Origin: Teratosphaeria epicoccoides
Lineage: Eukaryota > Ascomycota > Dothideomycetes > Mycosphaerellales > Teratosphaeriaceae
Length of the DNA: 64,000 bases
NCBI GenBank assembly: GCA_021401465.1
Contig: JADDMT010000055.1
Coordinates: 1-64,000, forward strand
Direction of reading: 5' to 3'
The position numbers and the translations under genes are program-made. The notes beneath the pieces are model-generated. The model had not been told where the DNA came from, searched no databases, and was given only the letters and a program-made list of their open reading frames with translations. Positions 29,754-42,407 of this stretch are shown piece by piece. Position 1 is the stretch's first letter. The number at the start of each line of letters is the position of its first letter.

Positions 29754-31452
29754 ATGGCGTCTCGACCCTCCAACCCTGATTCCCTTTTCGAAACAGCACA
29801 CTACTACGCCTCTCACTTCATCAATCGACCCATCCGCTTCCTCTACCAACTCCTCCAGATTCTGATTTCGCACCTCGTCTCTCCCATCCCCCCACCTCCC
29901 GGCACAGATCTCGGCCGTCCACGCATCGCCGTCATCGGCGCAGGCCTCACCGGTGTCTCCTCTGCCTCCCACTGCGTCGGCCACGGCTTCGATGTCACCC
30001 TCTTCGAAGCCGGCGACCGCGGTGCGCTGGGCGGAATATGGGCCAAAGTCAACAACACCAGCGGGCTGCAGATCCACAGCTTGATGTACCGCTTCCATCC
30101 TAGCGTGGATTGGACGGGTGGGTATCCGAATCGCAAGGAGATTGTGGAGCAGATCACCAAAGTGTGGCAACGCTATCGGTTGGAGGAAAAGACCCGGTTC
30201 AATACGCGGGTGGAGAAGGTGTGGAAGAATGCGAGGGGCGAGTATGTGGTGAACGACGAGAAATTTGGGACGTTTGATGGGATCATTGCGGCCATTGGGA
30301 CGTGTGGAGACCCAAAGACGCCTTCAATTAATGGCCAGGAGAAATTTAAGGGTGAGATTTATCATTCGAGTCAATTGGATGGGAAGGAGGCCAAGGGGAA
30401 GAAGGTCTTGGTTATCGGAGGTGGGGCGTCGGCGGTTGAGGCGTTGGAGTTTGTGGCGAAGGAGGAGGCGACGAAGACGTTCGTGTTGGCTAGGAGTGAG
30501 AAGTGGATCATACCGTGAGTGATCGTAGTCTAATCAACCTGTCGGAAAAGGGTCCGGCCACCCATGCTAACCACTCTTTCTATCCAGGCGCAATCCAGTC
30601 ATCGACATCCTCCTCTCCCTCAACATCTTCGGCGCTGAAACACCCCTCTCCTTCATTCCCGAGAATCTCCTCCGGCTTTTCTTCTACCGCGATCTCGCCG
30701 ACCTCGCCCCACCGAAAGACTCCCCTGCGGGCCTTTTCACCGAAACGCCCATGGTCAACAACGACGTGCTCGAGCAAATCCGGTCCGGCAAAGCGAAATG
30801 GCTCCGCGGCGACATCAAACGCTTCACCGAGACTGGTATCCTGTTCAATCACCGTTCGCAAGGCGTCCCCAAGGGTGGCCCGGGGCGTGAAGAAGCCATT
30901 GAGGGCGACATCTGCATCCTCGCGACGGGCTACGAGCGCCCGAGTCTCAGCTTCCTGCCGCACGAGTGCTTCCAGGAGAACTACGAGCCACCAAACTGGT
31001 ACCTCCAAGTCTTCCCGCCCGGAGCCCCAGACATCTGCGCCAACAACTGCACCTACGTCAACGCCATCGGCACGGTCGGCAACTACCACATCGGCATCTA
31101 CACCCGCTTCCTGCTCATGTTCCTCACGGATCCACTCGCACGGCCTTCAGAGGGATTGATGAAGTTGTGGATCGACTTTACTAGATGGGTCAAGATGCGC
31201 GCTCCGACTGGCGCGTTCGAGTTCTTCACATACGCGGAATTGATATATTGGTTCGTGTTTGTGATCGTAGTTAACCCGTTTCGATGGAAGTGGGCGGCTT
31301 TTGTGCTGTTCGGTGTGGGTAGTGCGTTGCCGAAGAGGATCGTGAAGGAGGAGGACAAGTTTCGCGAGTGGAAGGGACGTGAGCAGGCGAAGGTGAATGG
31401 TCATGTTGAGTCGAGGAAGGCGAATGGTCGCGGAGCGAAGAAGCCGAAATAG
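29754..31452 (+). CDS. flavin-containing monooxygenase, 541 aa
   Basis: Exons 29754-30514 and 30588-31452 with a 73-nt intron (GTGAGT...CCAG, branch GCTAAC) give 1,626 nt, 541 codons plus stop. The FAD-binding motif IAVIGAGLTGVSSA is near residue 60. A second dinucleotide motif, VLVIGGGASAVEAL, lies near residue 225 for NADPH, and ILATGYERPS near residue 375 is the FMO-type ATGY motif. Hydrophobic segments at the N-terminus (RFLYQLLQILISHLV) and C-terminus (LIYWFVFVIVVNPF) suggest membrane attachment. It probably oxygenates a nucleophilic N or S, or a ketone, in a small substrate, which cannot be named from sequence. No secondary-metabolite genes flank it. Confidence 0.9.
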
Positions 31453-34034
31453 GCTTGACGTTGAAGAGGACGCTGATGGGCAGCGAGGGACTGACCCCTG
31501 AACGTTGATGACGTGACTGTGGATGATGTTGGAAAGCCGCGAGCCGGTGCCAATCTTGCATTTCGGTGTACATTGATACGCTACCAACGGCGTAACCTAG
31601 CATCGCATCTACACCCGAGAGTACCATGAGAGTAAGTACATGGATCAATAGCGAACGCTTCACCAGTCTGTCCAAGAGCCACGCAATCGGTACGGTGAGC
31701 TCGATCATCCCAGGCAGAAGCAGGATGTATCCTTAAAGACCGTGCGTTGAGCTACGCAGGACTCTCTAACGTCTGCTGCACCAGTATGGTATTTCACGTT
31801 GTCACCTGTGGCATAGGACAGCATCGGGGACGCCCTTCCTTTGTGCCTGGCCAGCCGACCCTCTCGTCGGAGAAAATAGCATCAGGAGGAGCTAGGAGCG
31901 CCTATAAGGTCCAGCTGACGGGTGGACCAGCGAGGTTGGCAGAATCGCTCCATGTCTGACACTTTGCTTCCATCGTCCTTTCCGGTCTATTGCGATGGGC
32001 CTGGAAGACTCGAGCAAGGTTTGCATCTGAGAGCGACGTGGTCGTCACAGAAGCTCTGGACCGTGTACTCGCTGGCATGGAGAAGTCGCAGAGAGGTCAG
32101 TTGAGGTGGAGCTTCGGCGTGTAATCCCTGTGTAGCAGAGGCCCAGAACACCTACGACGCGAGCGCAGGCTCCTGGAGTATGAAGCCACTGCAAAGCCAT
32201 GAATCGGACTGACTGCTCAGTCTTATCTGGCAGGGCTGTCGAACGGGCGTGCACGGTCACCCGCGAAGATACGCGAGCTCGTGACAGTCCGTGCTCGATC
32301 TATCCCGTGACTACGAGTGAAAATATGCTACCAGGGCGAGGTGCATACAGCTTGTTCGCAACGCAGCAGCGAGCGCAGCCTCGTCTGCGCATGCGCATCT
32401 TGCTGCACCTTAGGCTCCCACCTCTGGCCCTGAGCAATTTTTCCAGTCATGAGGGCGTCTGAGGAGCATCCACTCCAACCATCATCGCTAGGCATCTCTA
32501 CTACTTGATGGCGATCGCTCGGGAATGGGCGCGCTGAGACGCCTGCAGATGAGGTTCATGACCTCGACTTCCCGCATAAGCTTCTCATCATCAGCGTACT
32601 CGACGCGTCCGATCATGGGGAACTTCACCGCGCATTGCGGCAGTCTCGATATTTGCTTAACCAGACGCGAAATATGATGTCATTCTCTATTGTGCAGCAG
32701 TCCTCAAAATCCATCTCTCCATATATTGGCCAGACCTTTCGGTGTCGTGGTAAACAATGCTGGCCATAGCATGATAGTGGATGGGTGGCTGTGCCAGGCG
32801 AGCTTTGGTCTTCGTGTGTATACAACAGAGGGGTTGACCCGGCCACAAGCGGCAGTAATGAATGCTGTTCCTTTCACGCACACAAATGTGACACACGCGA
32901 ATCAACGTGGATATTCTTTTGTATGTCTCACGACAGGTATGTAAGTTGATTCAGCAGGGATGCAACGCGTGTGTGTGTCAATATCGACGAGCGCGGTCCA
33001 CCTCTCATGACCAAGCTGCACCACACGTCCCTTTGTTCAGGCTCCCAACATCAACGTTCAAGTGCTTTGTCTTGCGAATATGTGTCTCGCTAAGGAATCT
33101 CGTATACAAGGTGTGCGCAAAGCGAGCTGGAGAGGAATTGGTGGCACGAGGTTCTCACACCGCTTCATTCGGCGATAGGGATCTGCGCCGTGTTTGAGTA
33201 GAGCGTCAGCTGCCAGAGCGTATTGTTGTTCACGTGCAGTATGCAAAGCGGTGCCCAGCTTGAAACCATGACGAAGCACGCGCGCAACCTCGTTGTCATA
33301 TTCACATGTGTCGACTGGCGTTCCTGCTCGGATCAGGATGCCGACACAGTATCGCTCCAGCGTTCTCGCGGTGCGGCGCTGTGGAGTAGACGAGATCCAT
33401 CAACTTTTTGATCATCTCCATTGCTTCGTACTGGAAGACTGTCAATCGAATGAGCCTTGTCACGGTACAATTCCAATGTTTGATACGAACATCTAAGAAT
33501 GGATGCGAGCGAGCCTTGTCTGAGTCGTCTGTCTACAAGCCATCCGTGGTCAAGAATGACTTGAAAGATCTCAGTCTCAGTATTCTCACTCCGGGCTCTT
33601 CCTCCGCGACTAATTCATCGTCTTCACCATGCTGTAGAAGAAGTCTGGAAAATGTCGCAAGTCCAGATGCAAGTCCTCATCGCACGAGAAAGTATCACAG
33701 GATAGTTCTTCTTTTCGAGTTGCATAGCATCCCGGACAAGTCTCCTGCACAAGATATGCATAATTTCGACAAAAACACGAATGCAGATGCACAAGAGACG
33801 AGTTGAGATGATGCTGTGCGGTGTTCCAACGGATACCCTTGTTCAGAGCTGGATGCGACGCGGGATTCTAGCTGAAAATCAAATGACTCGGGTTTTGCTG
33901 ACTACTCCGCGCTAGCTGGCGAAATTCGACTGCCAAGGCCGATGCTCTGTGCCTTCGGAATTAGAGCTGAGCATTTGTTCCTTTGCAACTGGTGGTCTCT
34001 TCATACAATACAGCGAGTCCAGCACACCGCCAAC
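31453..34034. other. 2.6-kb gene-poor interval
   Basis: Only short frames occur. The one recognisable relic is the ankyrin pseudogene at 33058-33600 on the minus strand. The last hundred bases should hold the RPS7 promoter. Confidence 0.55.
33058..33600 (-). pseudogene. ankyrin-repeat protein remnant, frameshifted
   Basis: On the minus strand, ankyrin-type peptide appears in two frames. First EIFQVILDHGWLVDRRL (about 33578-33530), continuing to LLHSAAPRE near 33380. Then, in a different frame, ILIRAGTPVDTCEYDNEVA and HGFKLGTALHTAREQ... LLKHGADPY (about 33345-33150). The order and wording match fungal ankyrin proteins (DHGWDIN, LLHSAA, LLDxGxPID, HGFKLGTALHTAREQGH, LLxxGADP). At least one frameshift and flanking stops break it, and no intact start or C-terminus is present. 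Transitions typical of RIP are not obvious, so decay looks like ordinary loss. Confidence 0.7.
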
Positions 34035-34888
34035 ATGTCGACTCAAGCTCTGAACAAGATTGCGCCGAACTCGCCTTCGCGCGCCAAGCCAAGCGAAATC
34101 GAGACGAACATCGCGACTGCCCTCTATGAGGTACATTTTCCTTAGCGAAGCTTCTGGTTTGGTGGCATAGACTGACTTTTTACAGTTGGAGAGCAATATC
34201 GCCGACATGAAGGCCGCTCTGCGCCCTTTGCAATTCGTTAGCGCCCGCGAGGTATGAAACGGCCGTCCTGTTAGGCACAAAATTACATCTGAGGAGGATC
34301 AATTGGACAAATACCATATCTTGATCACGAAGAGGAGTTGGGCACTGGGCAGCTTCAATGCGCTGATACCAGGATTCTTTACAGATCGAGGTCGGTCATG
34401 GCAGGAAGGCTATCGTCATCTTCGTGCCTGTGCCATTGCTTGGTGGCTGGCACCGCTCCCAGCAGCGGTACGTCTCGCAGAGTCCCCCGTCCGCCTCTCG
34501 CGCTCTTACTGACCAGCACAGTCTGACTCGCGAGCTGGAGAAGAAGTTCTCCGACCGCCACGTCTTGATCGTTGCCTCCCGCCGCATCTTGCCGCGCCCC
34601 AAGCGCAGCAACCGCTCCCGCACCACTCAGACCCAGAAGCGTCCTCGCTCGCGCACCCTCACCGCCGTCCACGACGCTATTCTTGCCGACTTGGTCTACC
34701 CGGTCGAAATTGTTGGCAAGCGGGTCCGCACTCGCGAGGATGGCAGCAAGATCCTCAAGATTGTGCTCGACGAGAAGGAACGTGGCGGTGTTGACTACAG
34801 GCTCGACACCTATTCTGAGGTCTACAAGCGTCTAACGGGCAAGGGCGTGAACTTCGAGTTCCCGCAGACCGGTGCTTCCGACTACTAG
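34035..34888 (+). CDS. RPS7: 40S ribosomal protein S7 (eS7), 203 aa
   Basis: Component of the small ribosomal subunit. Four exons, 34035-34130, 34186-34251, 34385-34467 and 34522-34888, total 612 nt, 203 codons plus stop. The introns are 55, 133 and 54 nt. The protein begins MSTQALNKIAPNSPSRAKPS, continues LESNIADMKAALRPLQF, IEVGHGRKAIVIFVPVPLL and SDRHVLIVASRRILPRP, and ends NFEFPQTGASDY. It is rich in Arg/Lys as expected. Intron-rich 5' halves are usual for fungal ribosomal protein genes. I looked for a snoRNA in the 133-nt intron and saw no clear C or D box. Confidence 0.97.
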
Positions 34889-35658
34889 TCAGCCGGCGAG
34901 GCAGGGCGTGCGTGAAGGCAATCTCGCTCGCAGTGAACGGGCGCACGTCTGCCTGGCGTTGGTGTGCACTGCAAGCTCGGCGTAAAGCTGGAGGGTCTCA
35001 AAAAGCTGGGGTTTGCCAGGCTTCGGGACCCGCCCCTGAACAGGCGCTATGTATCCTAACGAGACATGATGAGCACCGTCTTGTCCGCACCCTCATCACT
35101 GAGCCTTCTGGGCACAATTGCTTGTTTTCCTCACTCCAGTATTGTTGACGATTGCCCGGATTCGCAGCCTCCATTCGCTGCGCCTAATGCATGCCGAGCC
35201 ACAGTTTCCGATACATGCAGCGAATGGCATGTGATTAGAGTAAGACCGGTTAATATCCCCTAGTGCAAGCCGCGGTCGGCACCCCACGCGTAGAGAGCAT
35301 CTTCCCTGCGCTTTCCGTGCAGATCGCAGACTGTCTGACGACGTCAAGCTGTCCTGCCTCCCGTCCACCTGCTGTCTTCACCCACACGTATATACACTTG
35401 TCACGCATTGATTCATTTGCAAAAGAGGAGCATTCGTCTTGTCATTATTCAGCAGTACTTCCTCATGAGGCAGAGGGCTCAGCACTGATCATTCGCCCAA
35501 GCCGTGCCGCGCTTGCTCCGCACGTAGACAGCCCACCTTGTGCCCTTCGCCCTCCAGCTTTGCACGTCACAAAGCCTCTGGTCTCGCAGCTGGCTGCCGA
35601 CTTTGGCGCATCTCGTCGGGACGACTCAGTCTGGGTGGAACAGCTCTTGGCGGGTAGC
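34889..35658. other. intergenic, RPS7 to PAS kinase
   Basis: 770 bp. The frame used by the kinase's first proposed exon is open back to about 35263, so the true kinase start could lie in this interval. Nothing else supported. Confidence 0.4.
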
Positions 35659-38600
35659 ATGCCTCCGCTGCCTGCGGATGTAGCAGAAAATCGCAGACAA
35701 GATGGAGGTACGAAGTCTACAACTGCTTTAAACCCTATTCCCCAGTACCGATGCCCAGTTGTGGGCTCCAGCACAGGCATTGACGGCCGTGCATCTGGTC
35801 CTGCATGCGGTCCGCAAGAGTTGGGCCAGCTTCAAACAGCTCTGTTATCGAATTTCAGGGTTGCTGTTGTTGCGTCATGTATGAAATGGCGGCGGTTGCA
35901 TAAATATCAGCTGACTCGCATCTGTCTTCTCCTTCAACAGACTCAAGACCACAGCAAGAACACCACATTTCTTTCGTCGACGAGGGGCAACATACACGGC
36001 AACAACGAAGTACGGGCCGACCACAGCCGTTGCAGATCCCCAAGAACAGGTCATCGAGCAGTTTGCTGTCGATCACGAGCTCCGGAGGAACGGGTCTGCG
36101 CACGGGATCGGAGCCTGGGGGAAGATTGTCGGTGGATGCTGGATCGAGTGCGGAGGCGTACGAGAGCTTGACGAGGTGCGTACAACAATGCGCATTCATC
36201 ATACCTTGTGGAGGACGGAGAAGTGTGTTGCAGGCGGAAAGTGGGGCTTGCAGGCTGCAGAACTGAGAAGGAAGGCACGATGCTGATGCGACTGCCCGTG
36301 ACGCTGCCGTGTGACTGCATGTGGATGACGGTTTGCTGGATGGTCACGGCGCACGTGCCCGTTCGGCTGCTTGCACGACCACCAGGCTGATTGCTCGCTG
36401 TAGATCTCCTCTCTTGACCGCCAACCACGACACGGGCCTGCGGCGTATACGGCAGCCGCCTACACCGCGCATCCCAGCGTCGCCAACACTGTCACCTCTG
36501 CTGTCCGCCACAGAGATAAGTTCTGTGTCCCGGAAATCATCGCTGCCGACTATTCCCTCCGGTCCTGCTTCTCCCAGTCTTCCCTTCAGCGAGGACCTTG
36601 CTCGGTTTCCCACTGAATCGCTGCACTCTTTCTCCTTCGCCCAACAAAGTGGCGACAGCTTGCACAACCGTCAAAATGTACTAAAGCGCAGCATCGAGTT
36701 CATGCGCGACAAGCTAAGCTGGGCGGCAACATCGCCCCGGATCGCGAGTGCCCAAGCCAAGCTTAACGGCGACGAGGAGTTGCTCAGTATGATGGAGCTG
36801 CTCCAAAGGGCCAACATTAATGGCATGGAGAGCTTCAGCGGTGCAGGTCTCGGCATTGACAGAAGCTTCGGCGGATACGGGCTTGGGCCGCTGACAGGGC
36901 CGGCGCATCTGGCCAACGAAAATGTGTTTGATCGGAGCTTCATGCCAGAAACCCACGGGAGACCTGACACGATACCCCCACACAAAGGCGAGGCTCTTCT
37001 AGGCCCCAGTGAATCATCTATTCCACCAGTCGCCTTAGACCAATCCAAGCCGGAAAATCTCCCATTGCCCAATCAGCGCGCTTTGTCGCCTATCGAGCGA
37101 GTTCAATCGCCAGAAGGCAGCACCAAGAGCGACCCCGAGGCGCTGGCGTTGCAGCATACGATTACTACGGACGACATGCCTGGGGTGACACCACATATGT
37201 CTCAGCGATCATCGCTGAAACGCACATACACCGATGTCGCTGGCTACTCTCTACAGCGGAAGCTCGATGATGCCTTGGCGAAGCCATATCGTTCCGATTC
37301 GCAGCCGTCGGCTCTCACGCCGACACTAGCACCCACAATATCAAAGCCTTTCTCACCAGGAAACGGCTCGATTGCGGAAAGAGCGCCTCACGGACATCGA
37401 CATCAGCAAGCGCAGGCCATTTTCACCACAGAAGCAAAGTCGCCTTGGACAATCACTGCGGCCAACGATTTAGCATGTCTGGTTTTCGGGGTGACGAGAG
37501 CGGAAGTCCGGAAGCTTGGCATTATGGAGGTCATCAAGCCGGAACGTCGCAAGTGGCTAGAAGACAAGCTACGCAGCCCGCAAGTTGGACCGACTGCGCG
37601 AGCGCAGCCTGCAGCGAGTCCGGACAGCAGGAGCATGGCGGGCATGGGTAACGGCGTGACCGCTAAACTTTTGAACAAGCCGCCCGCAAGGCAGACCTAT
37701 CAAAGTCGCAGAAGCAAAACTGAGAACGGAGTAATGAATCTGCCAAAGACTGGCTTCAACCACAATAACAACAAGAGCCGTGGTGCTCTACTTTGTGGCG
37801 ATGTCGTACCGATCCAAAAAATGAATGGGTCGACCGGCAGTGCGTCTCTCTGGGTAAAGGAGAAAGGCGGCAACCTCATCTGGGTTTTGGAAGAGATCGC
37901 GGAAGATGTCGCTCTTATCAGCCTGGACGAGATTGGGTCTGTGCTCAAGGGTTCAGGCGACATCGAAGCGATCTGGGGCATGGAACGCTTGCGTAATGGG
38001 ATGGACATAACACGACTAATACCCAGTTTTCCGAAATTAGCAGGCACGAACACCGGAGCGATCGACTATGATGCCGTTGCGCAGTTGCCAAGGTTCACCG
38101 CGCGGACGAGCAACAGTATCTCCATACCAATTACTGTTGACCAGTTGAGCGGCCAGAGCTCGTTCAGGGTCAGCAGCTTTCCTCACATTGCAGGAATAAT
38201 GGTTCTGCATCCGAGCACCATGACGATCAGCAGCTCGAACAATGTCTTCTCGGCAGCCTTGTTTGGTTATCAGAACCCCGCTGGGATGCCCATCACGGAC
38301 CTAATACCGCGATTTGACAAGATTTTGCACGTCATGACCGACGAGGACAAGATAGCGTTGGTGGATGGTATTGTCATTCCTGAACACTCTTTCAGGCGAG
38401 CAAGATCACTGCTGGCTATGCGCGAGGGCAGCGCAGATGCGGCGGCCATCTTCCTGCGGCCAAGTGGGATTCCCGCGCAGCATAGAGATGGTGCAGAGAT
38501 CATGATCGATGTACAGATGCGAGTGGTTCAGTCCGACAGAGATCCGATCTACAATCAGCACATCATTGATGAGGATGGCGAGGAGCAAAAATTCGGTAGT

Positions 38601-39830
38601 GAGGTCGTCTACGCGTTATGGATCACGTACAGCAGGCAGCTGCATGCTGTGAACCATGGCATTGGCCATGTCACTCCGCTGATGAGTCGACCTGGTACCC
38701 CGCCGCAGCAACCCGGACCTGGCGCGAATGTCAGTGAAATCGTACCAAGCCCGATGGTCATTCATGAGCATGGCGACGAGGAAATGCGGATTAGCATCCT
38801 CACTGCACAATTAGAGGAAGCCAGAGCGGTAGAGAAAACACAGGTGAGCAGCCCTGGAGAGGGCGAACCGTTTGAGCATCCGTCTCCGGACATGATCACA
38901 GCTGGCGTCAAGACCGTTAAAAGGAAAAAGATCGATGAATTCACCATTCTCGAAGAGATGGGCCAAGGAGCTTACGGGCAAGTCAAGCTAGCTCGCTACA
39001 AAAAAACTGCTGCGAAAAAGATGGTCATCAAGTATGTCACCAAGCGCCGCATCTTGGTTGACACCTGGCATCGTGACCGTCGTCTCGGAACTGTACCGCT
39101 CGAGATCCATGTGCTTGACTATTTACGTCGCGAAGGCATGCAGCACCCCAATATTGTGGAGATGGCCGACTTCTTCGAGGACGACATCAATTACTATATC
39201 GAGATGCTGCCGCATGGTCTTCCAGGCATGGATCTGTTCGACTACATTGAGCTAAGGGTTACCATGGAGGAGCGCGAGTGCAGAGGCATCTTCAAACAGG
39301 TTGCGGAGGCCATCAGGCATCTGCACGTCAATGCTAAGGTTGTACATCGTGACATCAAAGATGAGAATGTGATCCTTGATGGTGAGGGCAAGGTGAAGTT
39401 GGTCGACTTTGGGAGTGCGGCGTATATCAAGAGTGGGCCTTTTGACGTGTTTGTGGGCACGATCGGTAAGTCGTCACCTGCTTGGAGCACATCATACATG
39501 CTACTTACCACCATGATAGATTATGCTGCCCCTGAGGTCCTCCGCGGGCACCCATATCGAGGCAAAGAGCAGGATGTTTGGGCGCTCGGAATATTACTCT
39601 ACACCATTGTCTACAAGGAGAATCCGTTTTACTCTATTGACGAGATCATGGACCATGATCTGCGTGTACCATATGTCATGAGCGAGGAGTGCATCGACCT
39701 CATACGGAAGATGCTGGACCGTAATGTCGAGCGTAGGATCGGAATACAGGATGTGCTGAGCCATCCTTGGTGTTTAGTGGTGGACGATGTCGACGAGGGC
39801 GCGGCGAATAGAAAGCAGTCGGAGGCTTAG
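35659..39830 (+). CDS. PAS-domain Ser/Thr protein kinase (Psk1/PASK type), about 1,275 aa
   Basis: Nutrient-sensing kinase that in yeast directs UDP-glucose to glucan or glycogen and tunes translation. The model is 35659-35878, 35941-36175, 36404-39465 and 39520-39830, 3,828 nt in frame. The last three exons are well supported (LQIPKNRSSSSLL...YESLTR joins to SPLLTANHD across 36176-36403). The first exon and its ATG are provisional. A PAS-type domain lies near residue 490 (SPWTITAANDLACLVFG). The kinase domain runs from about 997: GQGAYGQVKLA, MVIKYV lysine, VVHRDIKDENV, DFGSAAYIKSG, APEVLRG, and ends near the C-terminus. The N-terminal half is Ser/Pro-rich. The last intron (54 nt) lies in the activation segment, has no stop and keeps the frame. 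Confidence 0.85.
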
Positions 39831-40559
39831 GCCTGGCGGCGATGGTTATTTGGATCCGACGATCCTTTTGCAGTCATCATAGTTGCACCGCGCCCGGGAC
39901 AGGTGCTTCTTTTTGGAACGGCTCTCTCATTCATGGCGATATACCCATGCGGATCACGAAGGGCGTGGAGGGTTTGGCAAGGGGATTTGGATACAAAAGT
40001 GGGTGGGGGAGAATTCAGTGGGCTGCGTGGCTCGTGGGAAATTCAGCGAGCGGCCTAGGGGGATGTAGATACTTGAGTGTGGTGATGCTTGGTCTGATGG
40101 TGGTGTCGCTTACCACATACACGTAGTGTCGTCTAGGCTAATGCGGCAATTGGTTGCGGGTAAACAGGCGCTAGTGGGAGGGGAAAGTCCGCCCTCTGCC
40201 TCACCTTAGCTCTAGGCGCCATTCTCATTAGTGTCGACCTTGCTTACCCTGTCAGCACGTTGACATCAGGCCGTCGATTGCAGACAGGGTCACGCTGTCA
40301 ATGTCAACGTCGGGTCAACGCCGTCAACATCCAGCCATCAACGTCAATGCCACACTCATCGTCATTATTACCCATCACACATGGAATGTATCGATGTCGA
40401 CCAGATTTTGAATTTGACTGTAGGACCAACGTGACAGCGAAGTTACTCAAGTCATTGCTCGGACTATCAATCACGAACCAATGATGCCCGGCATCATTTC
40501 CAATGAATTCAGCGTCATCTCCAATGACCTCTCCATCAGCGATCGCTCCTCCGTCACCC
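39831..40559. other. intergenic, convergent, with TCAAC cluster
   Basis: 729 bp between the stops of the PAS kinase and the BTB gene. GTCAAC/ATCAAC words occur four times between 40303 and 40343. Confidence 0.5.
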
Positions 40560-41405
40560 TCAACACGACGGGCCGTCAAACACCCATGAAATCTTCCTCG
40601 AGACGTCGCCATCCCAAGTACCCGTCAAGAACGCATCGAGCCCAAAGGCAGCCGCACCCTCCGCCTCCTTCATCTGCGGCATGAACTTGCCCGCCACACG
40701 CGAGAAGTCCGCCATGAACCCATCCAACTCCTTCGACAGAGCCTCCAGATCCTTAGACGTATAGCCCGGCAACATCTCCTTGCCCTCGCCGTACTTGTTC
40801 CGGAAGCCCGCCACAATCTCAAACATCATCACCTTCCTCAGCATGGAGCCCTCTGGGCTCGTCAGGTAAGCATCCCTGATGGTCGTGAGGCTTGGGTACT
40901 GAGTCTTCAGCAGCCCATACAGCCTCTTCATCGCCAGCTGCTGCAACTCCGGCAACATGTGCTCCTCGGCGAAGGTCCAGAGCTTGACGTCCGTGAGCTG
41001 GTTGGCCTCGATCTCGCGGAAGAGCTTGCGGTCGATGGCGTCGACCTTGGTGAGGTAGGCGTCGAAGTGCTCGTCGGAGAAGACTGCTTGTGGGAGGCAG
41101 CCGCGGACCAGGTAGAAGATGACCTGCTCGACGACTTCGGGCTCGGTGTCGGGAAAGCGAAGGACGCCGAATTGGCCTTCCATGAATTTGTTGCTGGCGA
41201 CGGCATTGGCGAACCACGGAGATGCATCCTTGAGGATGCCGCGCGAGACGTGGTAGGTCTTCTTGATGCCGCCGCCCTTCGTGACGAGGATCTTGACGGT
41301 CTGATCGTCCTCGAGCGCCCTTGAATCTTCGTTAGCATTGGACTGTGGTGTTGAACACTAAAGTCAGTACGTGAGCAGCTCGTTGAGGTGGGTGAAGGTC
41401 GTCAT
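40560..41405 (-). CDS. BTB/POZ domain protein, 264 aa
   Basis: Exon 1 (41405-41371) encodes MTTFTHLNELLT; a 51-nt intron with branch GCTAAC follows; exon 2 runs 41319-40560. The total of 795 nt is 264 codons plus stop. The BTB fold is at the N-terminus: VKILVTKGGGIKKTYHVSRG, ILKDASPWFANAVASNKF, then FPDTEPEVVEQVIFYLVRG and AYLTKVDAIDRKLF, followed by a helical region (LWTFAEEHMLPELQQLAMKR). This matches the many Pezizomycotina BTB proteins of unknown function; in other eukaryotes BTB domains bring substrates to Cullin-3 ligases. The 5' flank is rich in TCAAC words. Confidence 0.85.
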
Positions 41406-42407
41406 CGTTGCTGTGCGGAAGGTGGATGTAATTGAGAAGGCGAAGGAAGTCGAGAGAGTCTACTCATGTGGCCGCCTACAATGACCGCCGCGTGACTTTC
41501 TCAGCGTGCTGGGGCTTCGAAAAGGGAAGGAGCGACCCATGCGGTGCATACTCGGTCCAGCTCCTTCCTGTCTCTCTGAGTCAAGTCGTCGACCAAGCAA
41601 CCCAGGCGCCCCGTCACTGTTTGACGGACGTCAAAGATCTGTCGCAAGCCTTCAGCAAGGCAACTGCATCAACGACTCTGGACTGCACCCACCCAGGTCA
41701 AATGCATCACCGCGATCCAGCCATACCAACAGAGGCGAGCCGCGTCAACACAACTCAACAGAATCAACGTGGCACCGAACTCAACAACGTCAACACAAAA
41801 ATCAGCCAGAGCATTACATGTCAACGGCATCGCAACGAGTCAAGTGCCCATCAACAAATTCACGGCCCTGCACATCAACTGCCCCAGCATCAAATGACAC
41901 CTGTCAACTCGAAGATCGAGTAACGTTGTCAATTACAGAGATCTCGGATCGAGGACTCACCAAGACTGTCGCCAAATACCAATCTACACTCTGCAGTTGG
42001 TCGCGAAGTGACGGTGATCCGGGGGAAGGGTTGGAGGTGATACAAGACAGGGCGATATGCAGCATGGATAGAGGGGTATGCATATTAGCCACATCTCCAT
42101 GTGCCTTGGAGCTTTGATAGACTTCTCGCCTCATCAAAGGTCCCATAATGCTGATATCTAAGCATGCATATTTGAAAGCGCGGGGTATGTTGTTAGTCCG
42201 TGTGAGCAAAGATTCTTTGAGTCGGTAATAGCATTTGATCAGGTAGCTTTGCTTCTCTGCCATTTTGAACACCATCGACGCTCTCAAATTCTGCATGCAT
42301 AAGTTATATGCATAAGTTACTGCCACCACGCCAACTGCCATCCTTCCAGCCTGGCCTGGATCCCTTACTGTGATGGCACATCGTTGATTTTCGCGGGCAC
42401 CATTCCA
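41406..42407. promoter_or_regulatory. BTB gene 5' flank with dense TCAAC words
   Basis: 1 kb between the BTB start and the VWA stop. Between 41668 and 41910 the word TCAAC occurs ten times on the plus strand. No gene is seen. Confidence 0.45.

Noticed and set aside
29754..31452. Secondary-metabolite cluster around the flavin monooxygenase
   Set aside because: No backbone synthase, transporter or pathway regulator nearby; neighbours are housekeeping or unknown genes.
34252..34384. Intronic snoRNA in the 133-nt RPS7 intron
   Set aside because: No C box (RTGATGA) with a matching D box at the ends, and no H/ACA hairpin-ACA pattern seen.
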